Of a stretch of DNA of 64,000 nucleotides, positions 27,776 to 35,364 are shown piece by piece. Numbering within the stretch: position 1 is the first letter of the stretch; each line of letters starts with the position of its first letter. The stretch is taken from contig WBZZ01003618.1 in the NCBI GenBank assembly GCA_019918135.1, positions 1 to 64,000 on the forward strand. Direction: 5' to 3'. Source of the DNA: Paulinella micropora (Eukaryota > Cercozoa > Imbricatea > Euglyphida > Paulinellidae). Both the position numbers and the translations under genes were made by a program. The notes under the pieces are model-generated. The model had not been told where the DNA came from. It saw only the letters and a program-made list of their open reading frames with translations, and did not search any database.

Positions 27776-29923
27776 TTATTGTTCCCCCTGATTTCTGCCG
27801 CACCCCCGGACGTAGCCAGTACACTGGGCCGGCAGGTGGCTCGGCTGGATGCCTTGGTCGAGCGTGTACACACCATAGGGCTGGAAGATCCGTGCGCACG
27901 CGCCCGCCCCGGCCGAATGCAGGCTGAGGTTCCAGCTCCGGAGGTCCTGATCGAACACACAGTTGCCCATCAACATGCCCCACAGGCCGCCATTTTCCCA
28001 GCCCGCCGCGGCCGACACGTCCCAGCTGCCCAGGGGCTGGTTAAAGACGCAGTTGTGCAGTGGACAAGCCAGGGCGTACGACAGGCGGGTGACCCGGCCG
28101 GTGGGCCAGCCGTCGAGGGGCTGGTTGAAGGCCCTGGCGTCCAGGAAGATCGAGTCCAGGTTCGTGGCGGACGACGTCCGCCACCCGCCCAGCGGCCGGT
28201 TGAAGCTGAAGGCGGACGCGAAGGCCCCGTGCAGGTTCGTGACACCGCTCACGTCCCAGTCCTCGACGCTGCCGTTGAAGCTGAAGGCGGCCGCGAAAGT
28301 GCTGTCCAGGCTCGCGACGCCGCTCGTGTTCCAGCCGCCGAGGTCCTGGTTGAATTGGTGGCAGTGTTCGAACAGGCTGCGCAAGCCCTGGGGGTGGGTC
28401 GCGGGCGTGAGCCACGACCAGTCCCAGTCGCGCGCGTCGCCCACAAACTCTGTCATTTGGTACAGCAGGTACTCGGGCGCCACGCCGTGCAGCGCCCGCG
28501 AGCCGGCCGTGGGGGCCAGGTACCGCAGCGCGTAGCATTCCTCCGCGGGGGCGCTGGACGAGTCGGAGCCGTCGCCCGGCAGGTACGGCCTCGTCAGGAG
28601 CGGCTCGGTGCTGTCGACGGGGTGGTACAGCTGCACGTCGCCCCACGCCAGCACGTCGACGACGCACGCGCCGGCCAGGTACCACCACCCGTCCACGCGG
28701 CCGCCGAGGCGCAGCCAGTAGTCGCCGGCGCCCGCGTACCGGTGCCGGCACCGGGCGCCGCTGGCGTGGACGCAGGCGCTGGGGCGGGTGGCGTCCCCCC
28801 AGTCCACCGTGAAGTTCGGCCCGCCGCCGGCCGTGGGCGACAGCCCCAGCGTGGCGGTGGTGTTAGCGTACGACACCCGCACCAGCGCCAGCAGGGAGGA
28901 GCGCGCGCACGCCGCGGGCCAGTGCGCCGGGCCCAGCGCCGTGTACGGCGCCAGCCGGGCGCAGTCGGCCGAGCCCGCGGCGAGCGCGGGCGTCGACCAG
29001 CCCGTGAGCGCTTCCCGGAAGTCGCGGCCTAGGCCCCGGAACAGCCCCGCGAAGCGCGACAGGCTCGGCAACGACGTCCAGGCGCCAACCACCGTGCGCG
29101 TGAGCGCCGAGCTGCCGTCGAACAGCCCGCTCACGTCCTCGAGCCGGGCGGTGTCCCAGCGCGACAGGTCCAGCGTGGCTAGTGCCGGCAGGCCCGCGAA
29201 CGCGCGGCTCGCGTTGCGCAGCCGGCGCGTGTCCCAGGCGCTCGTGCCGTCCAGGCTCGCCAGCCCCGCCGAGCCCTCGAACACGCCGACCGCCGACTCG
29301 GCGCCCGACACGTTGAGCCCGTCGCTCGGGTCCGGCAGCGGGGTGGTGAGGCCGGCGAAGCTGTAGTCCCAGGCGCGCACGAGACCCGCGTCCCGCAGCG
29401 AGGCCGGCGGGGGCACGTACGCGAGCCCGGGCGCCGCGTACAGGTGGTAGCCGCTCGTCGCGTGGAAGCGCAGCTCGCCCCACTGCACGATGGCGTCCAG
29501 CCGCAGGCCCGCGGGCGCCGTGGCGTGCCAGGCCGGCGTCAGCGCCCAGCCGCGCACGGGGTCGGGCCCGCCGGGGTCCGCCGTCACCGTGTACGTGCCG
29601 GCCAGCGCGTACGTGTGCGCGCAGGGCGCGGCGCCGGCGTCCAGGCACGGCGTGGGGGGCGAGCCGTCCCCCCAGTCCACCGTGAACGAAGTCGGGACGG
29701 CGGCCTGGGCCTGGCGACGGCGCGCCGTCGGGGCGGCGTCCGGCCACAGGGGCCACGCGAACGTGTCGTTCGAGGCGGCCGTCGTCAGCTCGAGGATGGT
29801 CACGCTGCTAGCACGCCCGGCCGCGGGGCAGCCGGGCGGCAGGCACACGAACGGGCAGTAGGCGCGGGCGCCGATCCACCACAGGCACCACAGGCCCCAC
29901 CAGGCTGCGCGAGCAGGGTGCAT
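27776..29923 (-). CDS. PKD/BspA-repeat secreted protein, copy 5 (inverted)
   Basis: This 715-residue member is the only full copy on the minus strand. The signal peptide (MHPARAAWWGLWCLWWIGAR) and Cys-rich segment (CPFVCLPPGCPAAG) diverge strongly from the plus-strand copies. From TILELTTAA onward the order is the same: polybasic TARRRQAQ, PKD 1, BspA block 1, PKD 2 (FTVDWGDATRPSACVHASGA), BspA block 2 (FNGSVEDWDVSGVTNLHGAF). It ends YVRGCGRNQGEQ. Its repeats (FNRPLGGWRTSSATNLDSIF) are the least conserved of the array, so it is probably the oldest or an independently evolving copy. It looks whole. Its upstream DNA (29,924-30,100) lacks the type A block. Confidence 0.8.
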   Translation of the reverse strand: MHPARAAWWGLWCLWWIGARAYCPFVCLPPGCPAAGRASSVTILELTTAASNDTFAWPLWPDAAPTARRRQAQAAVPTSFTVDWGDGSPPTPCLDAGAAPCAHTYALAGTYTVTADPGGPDPVRGWALTPAWHATAPAGLRLDAIVQWGELRFHATSGYHLYAAPGLAYVPPPASLRDAGLVRAWDYSFAGLTTPLPDPSDGLNVSGAESAVGVFEGSAGLASLDGTSAWDTRRLRNASRAFAGLPALATLDLSRWDTARLEDVSGLFDGSSALTRTVVGAWTSLPSLSRFAGLFRGLGRDFREALTGWSTPALAAGSADCARLAPYTALGPAHWPAACARSSLLALVRVSYANTTATLGLSPTAGGGPNFTVDWGDATRPSACVHASGARCRHRYAGAGDYWLRLGGRVDGWWYLAGACVVDVLAWGDVQLYHPVDSTEPLLTRPYLPGDGSDSSSAPAEECYALRYLAPTAGSRALHGVAPEYLLYQMTEFVGDARDWDWSWLTPATHPQGLRSLFEHCHQFNQDLGGWNTSGVASLDSTFAAAFSFNGSVEDWDVSGVTNLHGAFASAFSFNRPLGGWRTSSATNLDSIFLDARAFNQPLDGWPTGRVTRLSYALACPLHNCVFNQPLGSWDVSAAAGWENGGLWGMLMGNCVFDQDLRSWNLSLHSAGAGACARIFQPYGVYTLDQGIQPSHLPAQCTGYVRGCGRNQGEQ

Positions 29924-30099
29924 AAACCAAGCTCGCGCGGGAGGAGGCTAGGCTGGCTAGTCGGTGGCTTTAGGGGGTCTTAGCGGGGGGCACCCCCCCC
30001 CTACCCCCCCCCCCCCGCTGTCTGTCCTCTTCCCCTCTCCCTCGTCGGCCGGCACGGGGAGGGGAAGGCCGCCCCGAGAACCAGAGGAGGTAGTCGCCC

Positions 30100-30560
30100 G
30101 GGCGGCCTGGCCCGGCCGGGCGGGTGGCACAGGAATTGACCTTTTTCGGCCGAGTGGCCGACACGGCCGTGGTTTTTGGAGCGGGGTGGCACAGCTAGCC
30201 AGAGTTTTCTGGGTTGGGTGGCACACGCGGCCTGGATTTCCTGGTCGGGTGGCATAGGGCGCCTGGATTTTCTGGTTGGGTGGCACACACTGCCTAGGTT
30301 TTTTGGTCGGGGTGGCACTAGCCGCGGGACCGGGGCTGCACAATGTTCGGCCGCGGGGAGGGAGAGGGGAGAAGGGAGAAAGGAAGGGAGAGGAGAGAAG
30401 GGAGAAGGGAGGAGGGAAAAGGCAGGCGAGACTATCCGGCCAAACGAGAACAGCCACCCGAGCGGGAAGGCCCGGCCACTCACGCCACCCGGCCGGAAAA
30501 GCAAGGTTTTTTTTTGCCGCCCGGCCAGAAAAGCAGTGACACTCAGGCCCCCTCTCCACC
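30100..30560. repeat. Inverted repeat cluster around a GA-rich core, locus 1
   Basis: About six degenerate units of 30-36 bp containing TTTTCTGGTCGGGTGGCAC-like sequence (30116-30335) point toward a GCACAATGTTCGGCCGCGG motif (30338-30356). That motif is followed by a GA-rich strand-asymmetric tract (30355-30430). The same unit then reappears in reverse orientation as GCCACCCGGCCGGAAAAGCA (about 30485-30540). Related structures lie at 34.0-35.0 kb. I see no gene here. Confidence 0.7.
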
Positions 30561-30619
30561 CTTGGGATTCTTGCGGCCACTCGGACCACACTCCGAAACT
30601 CCCGTCGCTCGGACCCCAC

Positions 30620-30795
30620 CCCCGAGGAAGAGGGGAGCGCGTCCGGTCCCAGGGAGGTGCGCAGTGCCGGGGGTGGGGCGGGAGGAAGAGGTGTCTTTGC
30701 CTCTCTCTCCCCTGCCGCGCCACGCCGGCGGCCTGGGCGCCGCTCCCCCCTGGCCCCCCCCCCTACCTGCCAAAACCACCACGCACCGGCCTTCG
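30620..30795 (+). promoter_or_regulatory. Type B upstream block of BspA copy 6
   Basis: It contains GAGCGCGTCCGGTCCCAGGG, a G-rich run, TCTCTCCCCTGCCGCGCCAC and the terminal CCTGCCAAAACCACCA before the ATG. The first half differs from type A but matches the block before copy 8 (35175-35364). The last 90 bases are common to both types. Confidence 0.55.
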
Positions 30796-33087
30796 ATGCA
30801 CCACCTCGGCCCCGCCCGCCAGCTGTGGTGCCGGTGGCTCCTCCTGCTTGGGTGGCTCCACGCCGCCGGCGCCGGGTGCCCGTACCCGCTCCAGTGCCCG
30901 ACCCAAGAGGAGGCGTGCCCCTCGGTCATGTGCCCCGGCGGCGTCACGATCCTCGAGCTGACGACGGCGGGCGACCAGGACACGTTCGTGTGGCCCCTGT
31001 GGCCGCCCGCCGCCCCGACTGCGCGCCGCCGTCGGCAGGCGCAGGCCACTGTCCCGACGTCCTTCACGGTGGACTGGGGGGACGGCTCGCCCCCCATGCC
31101 GTGCCTGGACGCCGGCGCCGCGCCGTGTGCGCACACGTATGCCGCCCCCGGCACGTACACGGTGACGGCGGATCCCGGCGGACGCTACCCCGTGCGCGGC
31201 TGGGCATTGACGCCCGCCTGGCACGCCACGGCGCCCGCGGGCCTGCAGCTACGCCGCATCGCCCACTGGGGGGAACTGCGCTTCCACGAGACGAGCGGTT
31301 ACCACCTGTACGCGGCGCCGGGGCTCGCGTACGTACCGCCGCTGGCCTCATTACCGGACGTGGGGCTCGTGCAGCGCTGGGACTACAGCTTCGCCCGCTT
31401 GACCACTCCGCTGCCTGACCTGAGCTGGGGGCTCAACGTGTCGGGCGCCGAGTCGGTGGTGGGCATATTCGAGGGCTCCGTGGGCCTGGCAAGCCTGGAC
31501 GGTACGCAAGGCTGGGACACGCGCCGGCTGCGCAACGCGAGCCGAGCGTTCGCGGGACTGCCTGCGCTGACGCAGTTCGACCTGTCGCGCTGGAGCACGG
31601 CGCGGCTCGAGGACGTGAGCGAACTGTTCAAGGGCGGCTCGGCGCTCACGCGCACTGGGGTCGGCGGCTGGACGTCGCTGCCGAACCTATCACGCTTCGA
31701 GGGGCTGTTCTGGGGCGTCTCGCCCAACTTCAGTGAAGTGGGGGTCTTTGCCAACTGGTCGACGCCGGCGCTCACGCCGGGCTCTGCCGACTGCACGCGG
31801 CTGGCGCCGTACACGGCGCTGAGCCAGGCGGACTGGCCCGCCGCGTGCTCGCGCTCGCGCTTCCTAGCGCTCGTGAGATCGTACTGGGGCGGTATCACCA
31901 CGCTGACGCTCGCGCCCACGGCCGGCCCCGGCCAGGGCGGCACGTACGGCGTGGACTGGGGGGACGGGTCGGCGCCCGGCTCGTGCGCGCACGCCGATGG
32001 AGCAGTCTGCACTCACACCTACGCGGGCGCCGGCGACTACTGGCTGCGCCTGCGCGGCCGCGTGGACGGGCTGTGGTACGTGGAGGGTGCTTGGGTGGTG
32101 GACGTGGTGGCGTGGGGTGACGTGCAGCTGTACCACCCGGTGAACAGCACGACATCGCTCTTCACGCCCCCCGACACGGACGTGTGGGTGTGGGCCAAGC
32201 TGCAGTACCTGGCGCCAGTGACCGGCTCGCGGGCCCTGCACGGCGTGGCGCCTGAGTACCTGCTGTACCGAGCGAGGGAGTTCCAGGGCGATGCGCGCGA
32301 CTGGGACTGGTCGTGGCTCACGCCCGCTACCCACCCCAATGGCTTCCGTAGCCTGTTTGAAGGCTGCGTCAAGTTCAAGCAGGACCTCGAGGACTGGAAT
32401 ACGAGCGGCGTGGCTAGCCTGGCGTCCACTTTTAAGGATGCGACGGCCTTCAACGGCAAAATCGGGAGCTGGGATACGAGCCAGGTCACCAGTCTGGCGT
32501 CCACTTTTAAGGATGCGACGGCCTTCAACGGCAAAATCGGGAGCTGGGATACGAGCCAGGTCACCAGCCTGGAGTCGACTTTCTTTGAGGCGAAGGTCTT
32601 TAACCAACCGATCGGCAGCTGGGACGTAAGCAGTGTCACCAGCCTAGAAAATACTTTCTATACAGCGTCCAAATTTAATCAGCCGATCGGCAGCTGGGAC
32701 GTCAGCAAGGCCACCAGTCTAACTGGGACTTTCTGGTTGGCAGGCGCCTTTAACCAGCCGATCGCTAGCTGGGACATAAGCAGTGTATCTGATTTATCGT
32801 ACGCTTTCGCCTGTAGCCTGTATTTTCCGTGTGCGTTTAACCAGCCGCTGGGCAGCTGGAGTGTGTCGGCCGCTATGGCTGCCGGGAACATATACGGTAT
32901 GTTCGCTGGCAATTGCGTTTTTGATCAGGACCTCACGGCCTGGAACGTGGCCTCGAAATTCGGAGCAGGTGTTTGCACGCAGATGTTCCAGCCCATTGGG
33001 ATAGACAGTTATAACGTTGGTATCCAGCTGAGCAACCTGCCCACTCTCTGCCACGGCTCTTACGTGCGCGGATGTGGTAACTCTTAA
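30796..33087 (+). CDS. PKD/BspA-repeat secreted protein, copy 6
   Basis: The 763-residue product starts MHHLGPARQLWCRWLLLLGW (signal peptide), then the conserved Cys-rich segment, PTARRRRQAQ and PKD 1 (FTVDWGDGSPPMPCLDAGA). BspA block 1, PKD 2 and BspA block 2 follow, ending SYVRGCGNS. Block 2 carries an almost perfect 75-bp (25-residue) tandem duplication at 32419-32493 and 32494-32568 (TFKDATAFNGKIGSWDTSQV twice), a fresh expansion by exactly one BspA repeat. It looks whole. The 3' flank has only a degenerate AATAAA near 33308. Confidence 0.8.
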   Translation: MHHLGPARQLWCRWLLLLGWLHAAGAGCPYPLQCPTQEEACPSVMCPGGVTILELTTAGDQDTFVWPLWPPAAPTARRRRQAQATVPTSFTVDWGDGSPPMPCLDAGAAPCAHTYAAPGTYTVTADPGGRYPVRGWALTPAWHATAPAGLQLRRIAHWGELRFHETSGYHLYAAPGLAYVPPLASLPDVGLVQRWDYSFARLTTPLPDLSWGLNVSGAESVVGIFEGSVGLASLDGTQGWDTRRLRNASRAFAGLPALTQFDLSRWSTARLEDVSELFKGGSALTRTGVGGWTSLPNLSRFEGLFWGVSPNFSEVGVFANWSTPALTPGSADCTRLAPYTALSQADWPAACSRSRFLALVRSYWGGITTLTLAPTAGPGQGGTYGVDWGDGSAPGSCAHADGAVCTHTYAGAGDYWLRLRGRVDGLWYVEGAWVVDVVAWGDVQLYHPVNSTTSLFTPPDTDVWVWAKLQYLAPVTGSRALHGVAPEYLLYRAREFQGDARDWDWSWLTPATHPNGFRSLFEGCVKFKQDLEDWNTSGVASLASTFKDATAFNGKIGSWDTSQVTSLASTFKDATAFNGKIGSWDTSQVTSLESTFFEAKVFNQPIGSWDVSSVTSLENTFYTASKFNQPIGSWDVSKATSLTGTFWLAGAFNQPIASWDISSVSDLSYAFACSLYFPCAFNQPLGSWSVSAAMAAGNIYGMFAGNCVFDQDLTAWNVASKFGAGVCTQMFQPIGIDSYNVGIQLSNLPTLCHGSYVRGCGNS
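32419..32568 (+). repeat. 75-bp tandem duplication of one BspA repeat
   Basis: Two adjacent 75-bp units are identical except for about one base, preserving frame and adding a single 25-residue repeat to copy 6. Confidence 0.85.
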
Positions 33088-33299
33088 GAAGAAGCCAGAC
33101 ACACCAACTACACTCTCGCGCAGGGGAACCTGGGCAGGGCAGCAGCAGGTCACTGGCTGGCTGGTGCTGGCACCACCACCAGGAGGAGAGTCTTGGGGAA
33201 GTGTGTAGTTCTCGGGGAGATGGAACCAGGGGGCGCTTCTCTCTGCCTACATGCGCAGCGAAATCTAGTCTTGCTCTGGGAGAGTTGCTGTGCGCTTCT

Positions 33300-33681
33300 T
33301 CTATGTAGTAAAAATCTAGTTAGCGCCTAGGCTTTCCTTCTACCGACGTCCACGTCGTATATCGTCGTCGCCAGAGAGGAAGTTTTTTCTCCTGTTTGAG
33401 GTCAACCGGTCCAAAGGACAGGGGCTGCCCCCCCCTTCCCCCGCCGCCCGGAGAGGAGGGCGGGCGGAGCGAGAGGGGGGGTGTCCTTCTGCCGCGCCGC
33501 GCCGACGGCAGGGGACGCTGTGCTCTCCCCCCCCCCCCCGGGTCCCTCTCCACCACCTGCTAAACATACCACGCACTGGCTAAAGATGCACCGCACCACT
33601 CCCGCCCACCGGCTGTGGCGTCTCCTATCCCTCTCGGCCACGGTGACTTCTCGCTCGTCCCGTCTGTCTAGTCCAAAGTAA
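33300..33681 (+). pseudogene. Remnant of a BspA copy: type A block plus start only
   Basis: A complete type A upstream block (TAGGCTTTCCTTCTACCGAC, CGTATATCGTCGTCGCCAGA, TTTTTTCTCCTGTTTGAGGT, CACCTGCTAAACATACCA) leads to an ATG at 33586. About ten family-like residues follow (MHRTTPAHRLWRL) before the sequence passes directly into DNA homologous to the 5' flank of the kinase-like gene. The PKD and BspA parts are absent. It is a decayed copy. Confidence 0.65.
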
Positions 33682-34005
33682 AAAAAAGAAACTTGCTAAA
33701 GGGATATTTCGGGGCCTTTTCTTCCGGTCAAGTTCTTCTCTCTTCGCTCCCGGAGTCGGCGCACTAGGGTGGTCACCCAGTGCCAAACCTCACCCCCTGC
33801 CGCGCTCGGTCCCACGGGGGGCGCTCTGGGTTTTTAGCCCCGAGGGCATGGGCGACGCCACGGCCGGCCAGCGCAAGCGCCCCCGCGTGGGCGGCGGCAC
33901 GCCCTCTGCGCCAGCACCAACGCCGCACCCGCTGACGGGGGAGAGGGGCAGTGCCTGGGGGCCGCCCCCGGAGGAGGGGGGGGGGCACGGCTGGCCTGAC
34001 TGGCC
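33650..34005 (+). pseudogene. Truncated duplicate of the kinase-like gene 5' end
   Basis: CTCCCGTCTGTCTAGTGTAA and GGGTTAGCCCCGAGGAGGGC at 19850-19980 correspond to CGTCCCGTCTGTCTAGTCCA and GGGTTTTTAGCCCCGAGGGC at 33654-33850. The ATG at 33848 opens MGDATAGQRKRPRVGGGTPS, parallel to MASGSKRRRLDDPPPPQ of the kinase-like protein. Only the first tens of codons remain before the sequence enters the inverted repeat cluster; the zinc finger and kinase parts are absent. With the stub before it, this is a decayed duplicate of the copy 2-kinase pair. Confidence 0.6.
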
Positions 34006-34009
34006 GGGC

Positions 34010-35000
34010 CGGGGGTGGCACTGACGGCCCCCCGCCCTGCCGGCCGGGTGGCACAGCCGGCCGCGGCTTTCGCGGGTCTGGGTGGCACCGGTCGCCGGAT
34101 CTTTGAGGGGCAAAGGTACTCGTTTGGCCGGACCCTCTGCTTGCCTTTTTTTCTCCCCTCCCTTCTCCCCTCTCCCCTCTCCCTTCTCCCTTCTCCCCTC
34201 TCCCCTCCCGCGGCCGAGCATTGTGCAGGCCCCGCCCAGGCTTTTTATGCAATGTGGCGGTCCGGTGGCCAGTGCCACCGGTAGCTTTTGGGCCCGGTCG
34301 CAAGACCAGACGAATTTTCTTTACCCAACCCTACCCATAAGTGTCCAAGTAGCGACAATCGCACTGGTGGTTCGAGGCCTCGGGGGGGGGGGTGCCACCC
34401 CAGACGTGTGAATTTAGGCACTGCCCCTACAAGACTAAAAAAACACCGCTATTTACGGGTAAAAAAAGGGAAAAGGTTAAATTAGTGACTGGTTGTCGAT
34501 AGGCAGGACTGGCTCCGGTGCCATTTTGTACCCGGGTGGCACCCGTAACCACCCGGCGAGGTCAGGCCGGGCTTGGACCCACCAGGGCGATTCTCGCTAT
34601 TAGGACACTTACGCCCCGCCGGCCTTAGTTTTCCGGGTAGTACGGGAAATTTCCCCTGGTTCTGCGGTCACCACAGAAAAAGCAGTCGGTGGCACCGGGC
34701 ACCGGAGCAGTGTTGGACAGAAAGACCCGGGGGGGGCTGCACAATGTTCGGCCGCGGGGAGGGAGAGGGGAGAAGGGAGAAGGGAAGGGAGAAGGGAGAG
34801 GGGAGAGGGGAGGGGGGGGGAGAAAAAGGCAGTCGACCGTATCCGGCCAAACGAATCTAGCCACCCGAGCGGGAGGGCCTGGCCGTCTCATGCCACCCGT
34901 CCGGAAAAGCAGCGCCTTTCCTGCCACCCGGCCGGAAAAGCATCGCCTTTCTTGCCACCCGGCCGAGAAAGCAGGGCCTCTCGTGTTCCCGGCGGAGGGG
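34010..35000. repeat. Inverted repeat cluster with GA/CT cores, loci 2 and 3
   Basis: Locus 2 (34010-34235) is in reverse orientation: GGTGGCAC units, then a CT-rich tract (34140-34208) and the complement of the GCACAATGTTCGGCCGCGG motif. Locus 3 (34736-35000) is direct: the motif, a GA-rich tract (34752-34830), TATCCGGCCAAACGA, then GCCACCCGGCCGGAAAAGCA-like units about 31 bp apart. Loci 2 and 3 form a large inverted repeat around a lower-GC centre (34236-34735). No gene is seen. Confidence 0.7.
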
Positions 35001-35030
35001 GGGCGACTCTTCTGGCCGCCCGGACCTCAC

Positions 35031-35180
35031 CACCGCGTTGAGCAAACTCCCCCCCCTGAGTTTTAGCACCGCGTTGGGCAAAAAAGCACCCCCTCTCTAC
35101 CCTAGGTTTTAGCACAGCCTTGAGCAAAAAAGCACCCCTCCCCCATCCCTACCCTAGGTTTCAGCCCCGCGTTTGGCAAG
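35031..35180 (+). repeat. Tandem repeat of about 47-52 bp, three partial units
   Basis: The unit TTTTAGCACCGCGTTGGGCA followed by AAAAAGCACCCC and CTACCCTAGG recurs about three times with variable C-runs, just before the type B block of copy 8. Confidence 0.7.
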
Positions 35181-35364
35181 AGGGCGCGTCCGGTGCCAGG
35201 GAGGGGCGCAGTGCGGGGGGGGGGGCGGGAGGTGGGAAGAGGCGTCCTCCCTGGGCTTCTCTCCCTGCCGCGCCACGCCGGTGGTAGGGGGGGACGCCGT
35301 CTTCCTCACTCCCCCCCCGCCCCCCCCCACCCGCATTTGCTAAACCACCCGCTCCGGGCTGCAG
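35175..35364 (+). promoter_or_regulatory. Type B upstream block of BspA copy 8
   Basis: It shares GGGCGCGTCCGGTGCCAGGG and the G-rich run with the copy 6 block, then CTCCCTGCCGCGCCACGCCG and GCATTTGCTAAACCACCCGC before the ATG. Confidence 0.55.

Noticed and set aside
27233-29032. 599-codon plus-strand frame over BspA copy 5
   Set aside because: Antisense shadow; PKD and BspA motifs are all on the minus strand.
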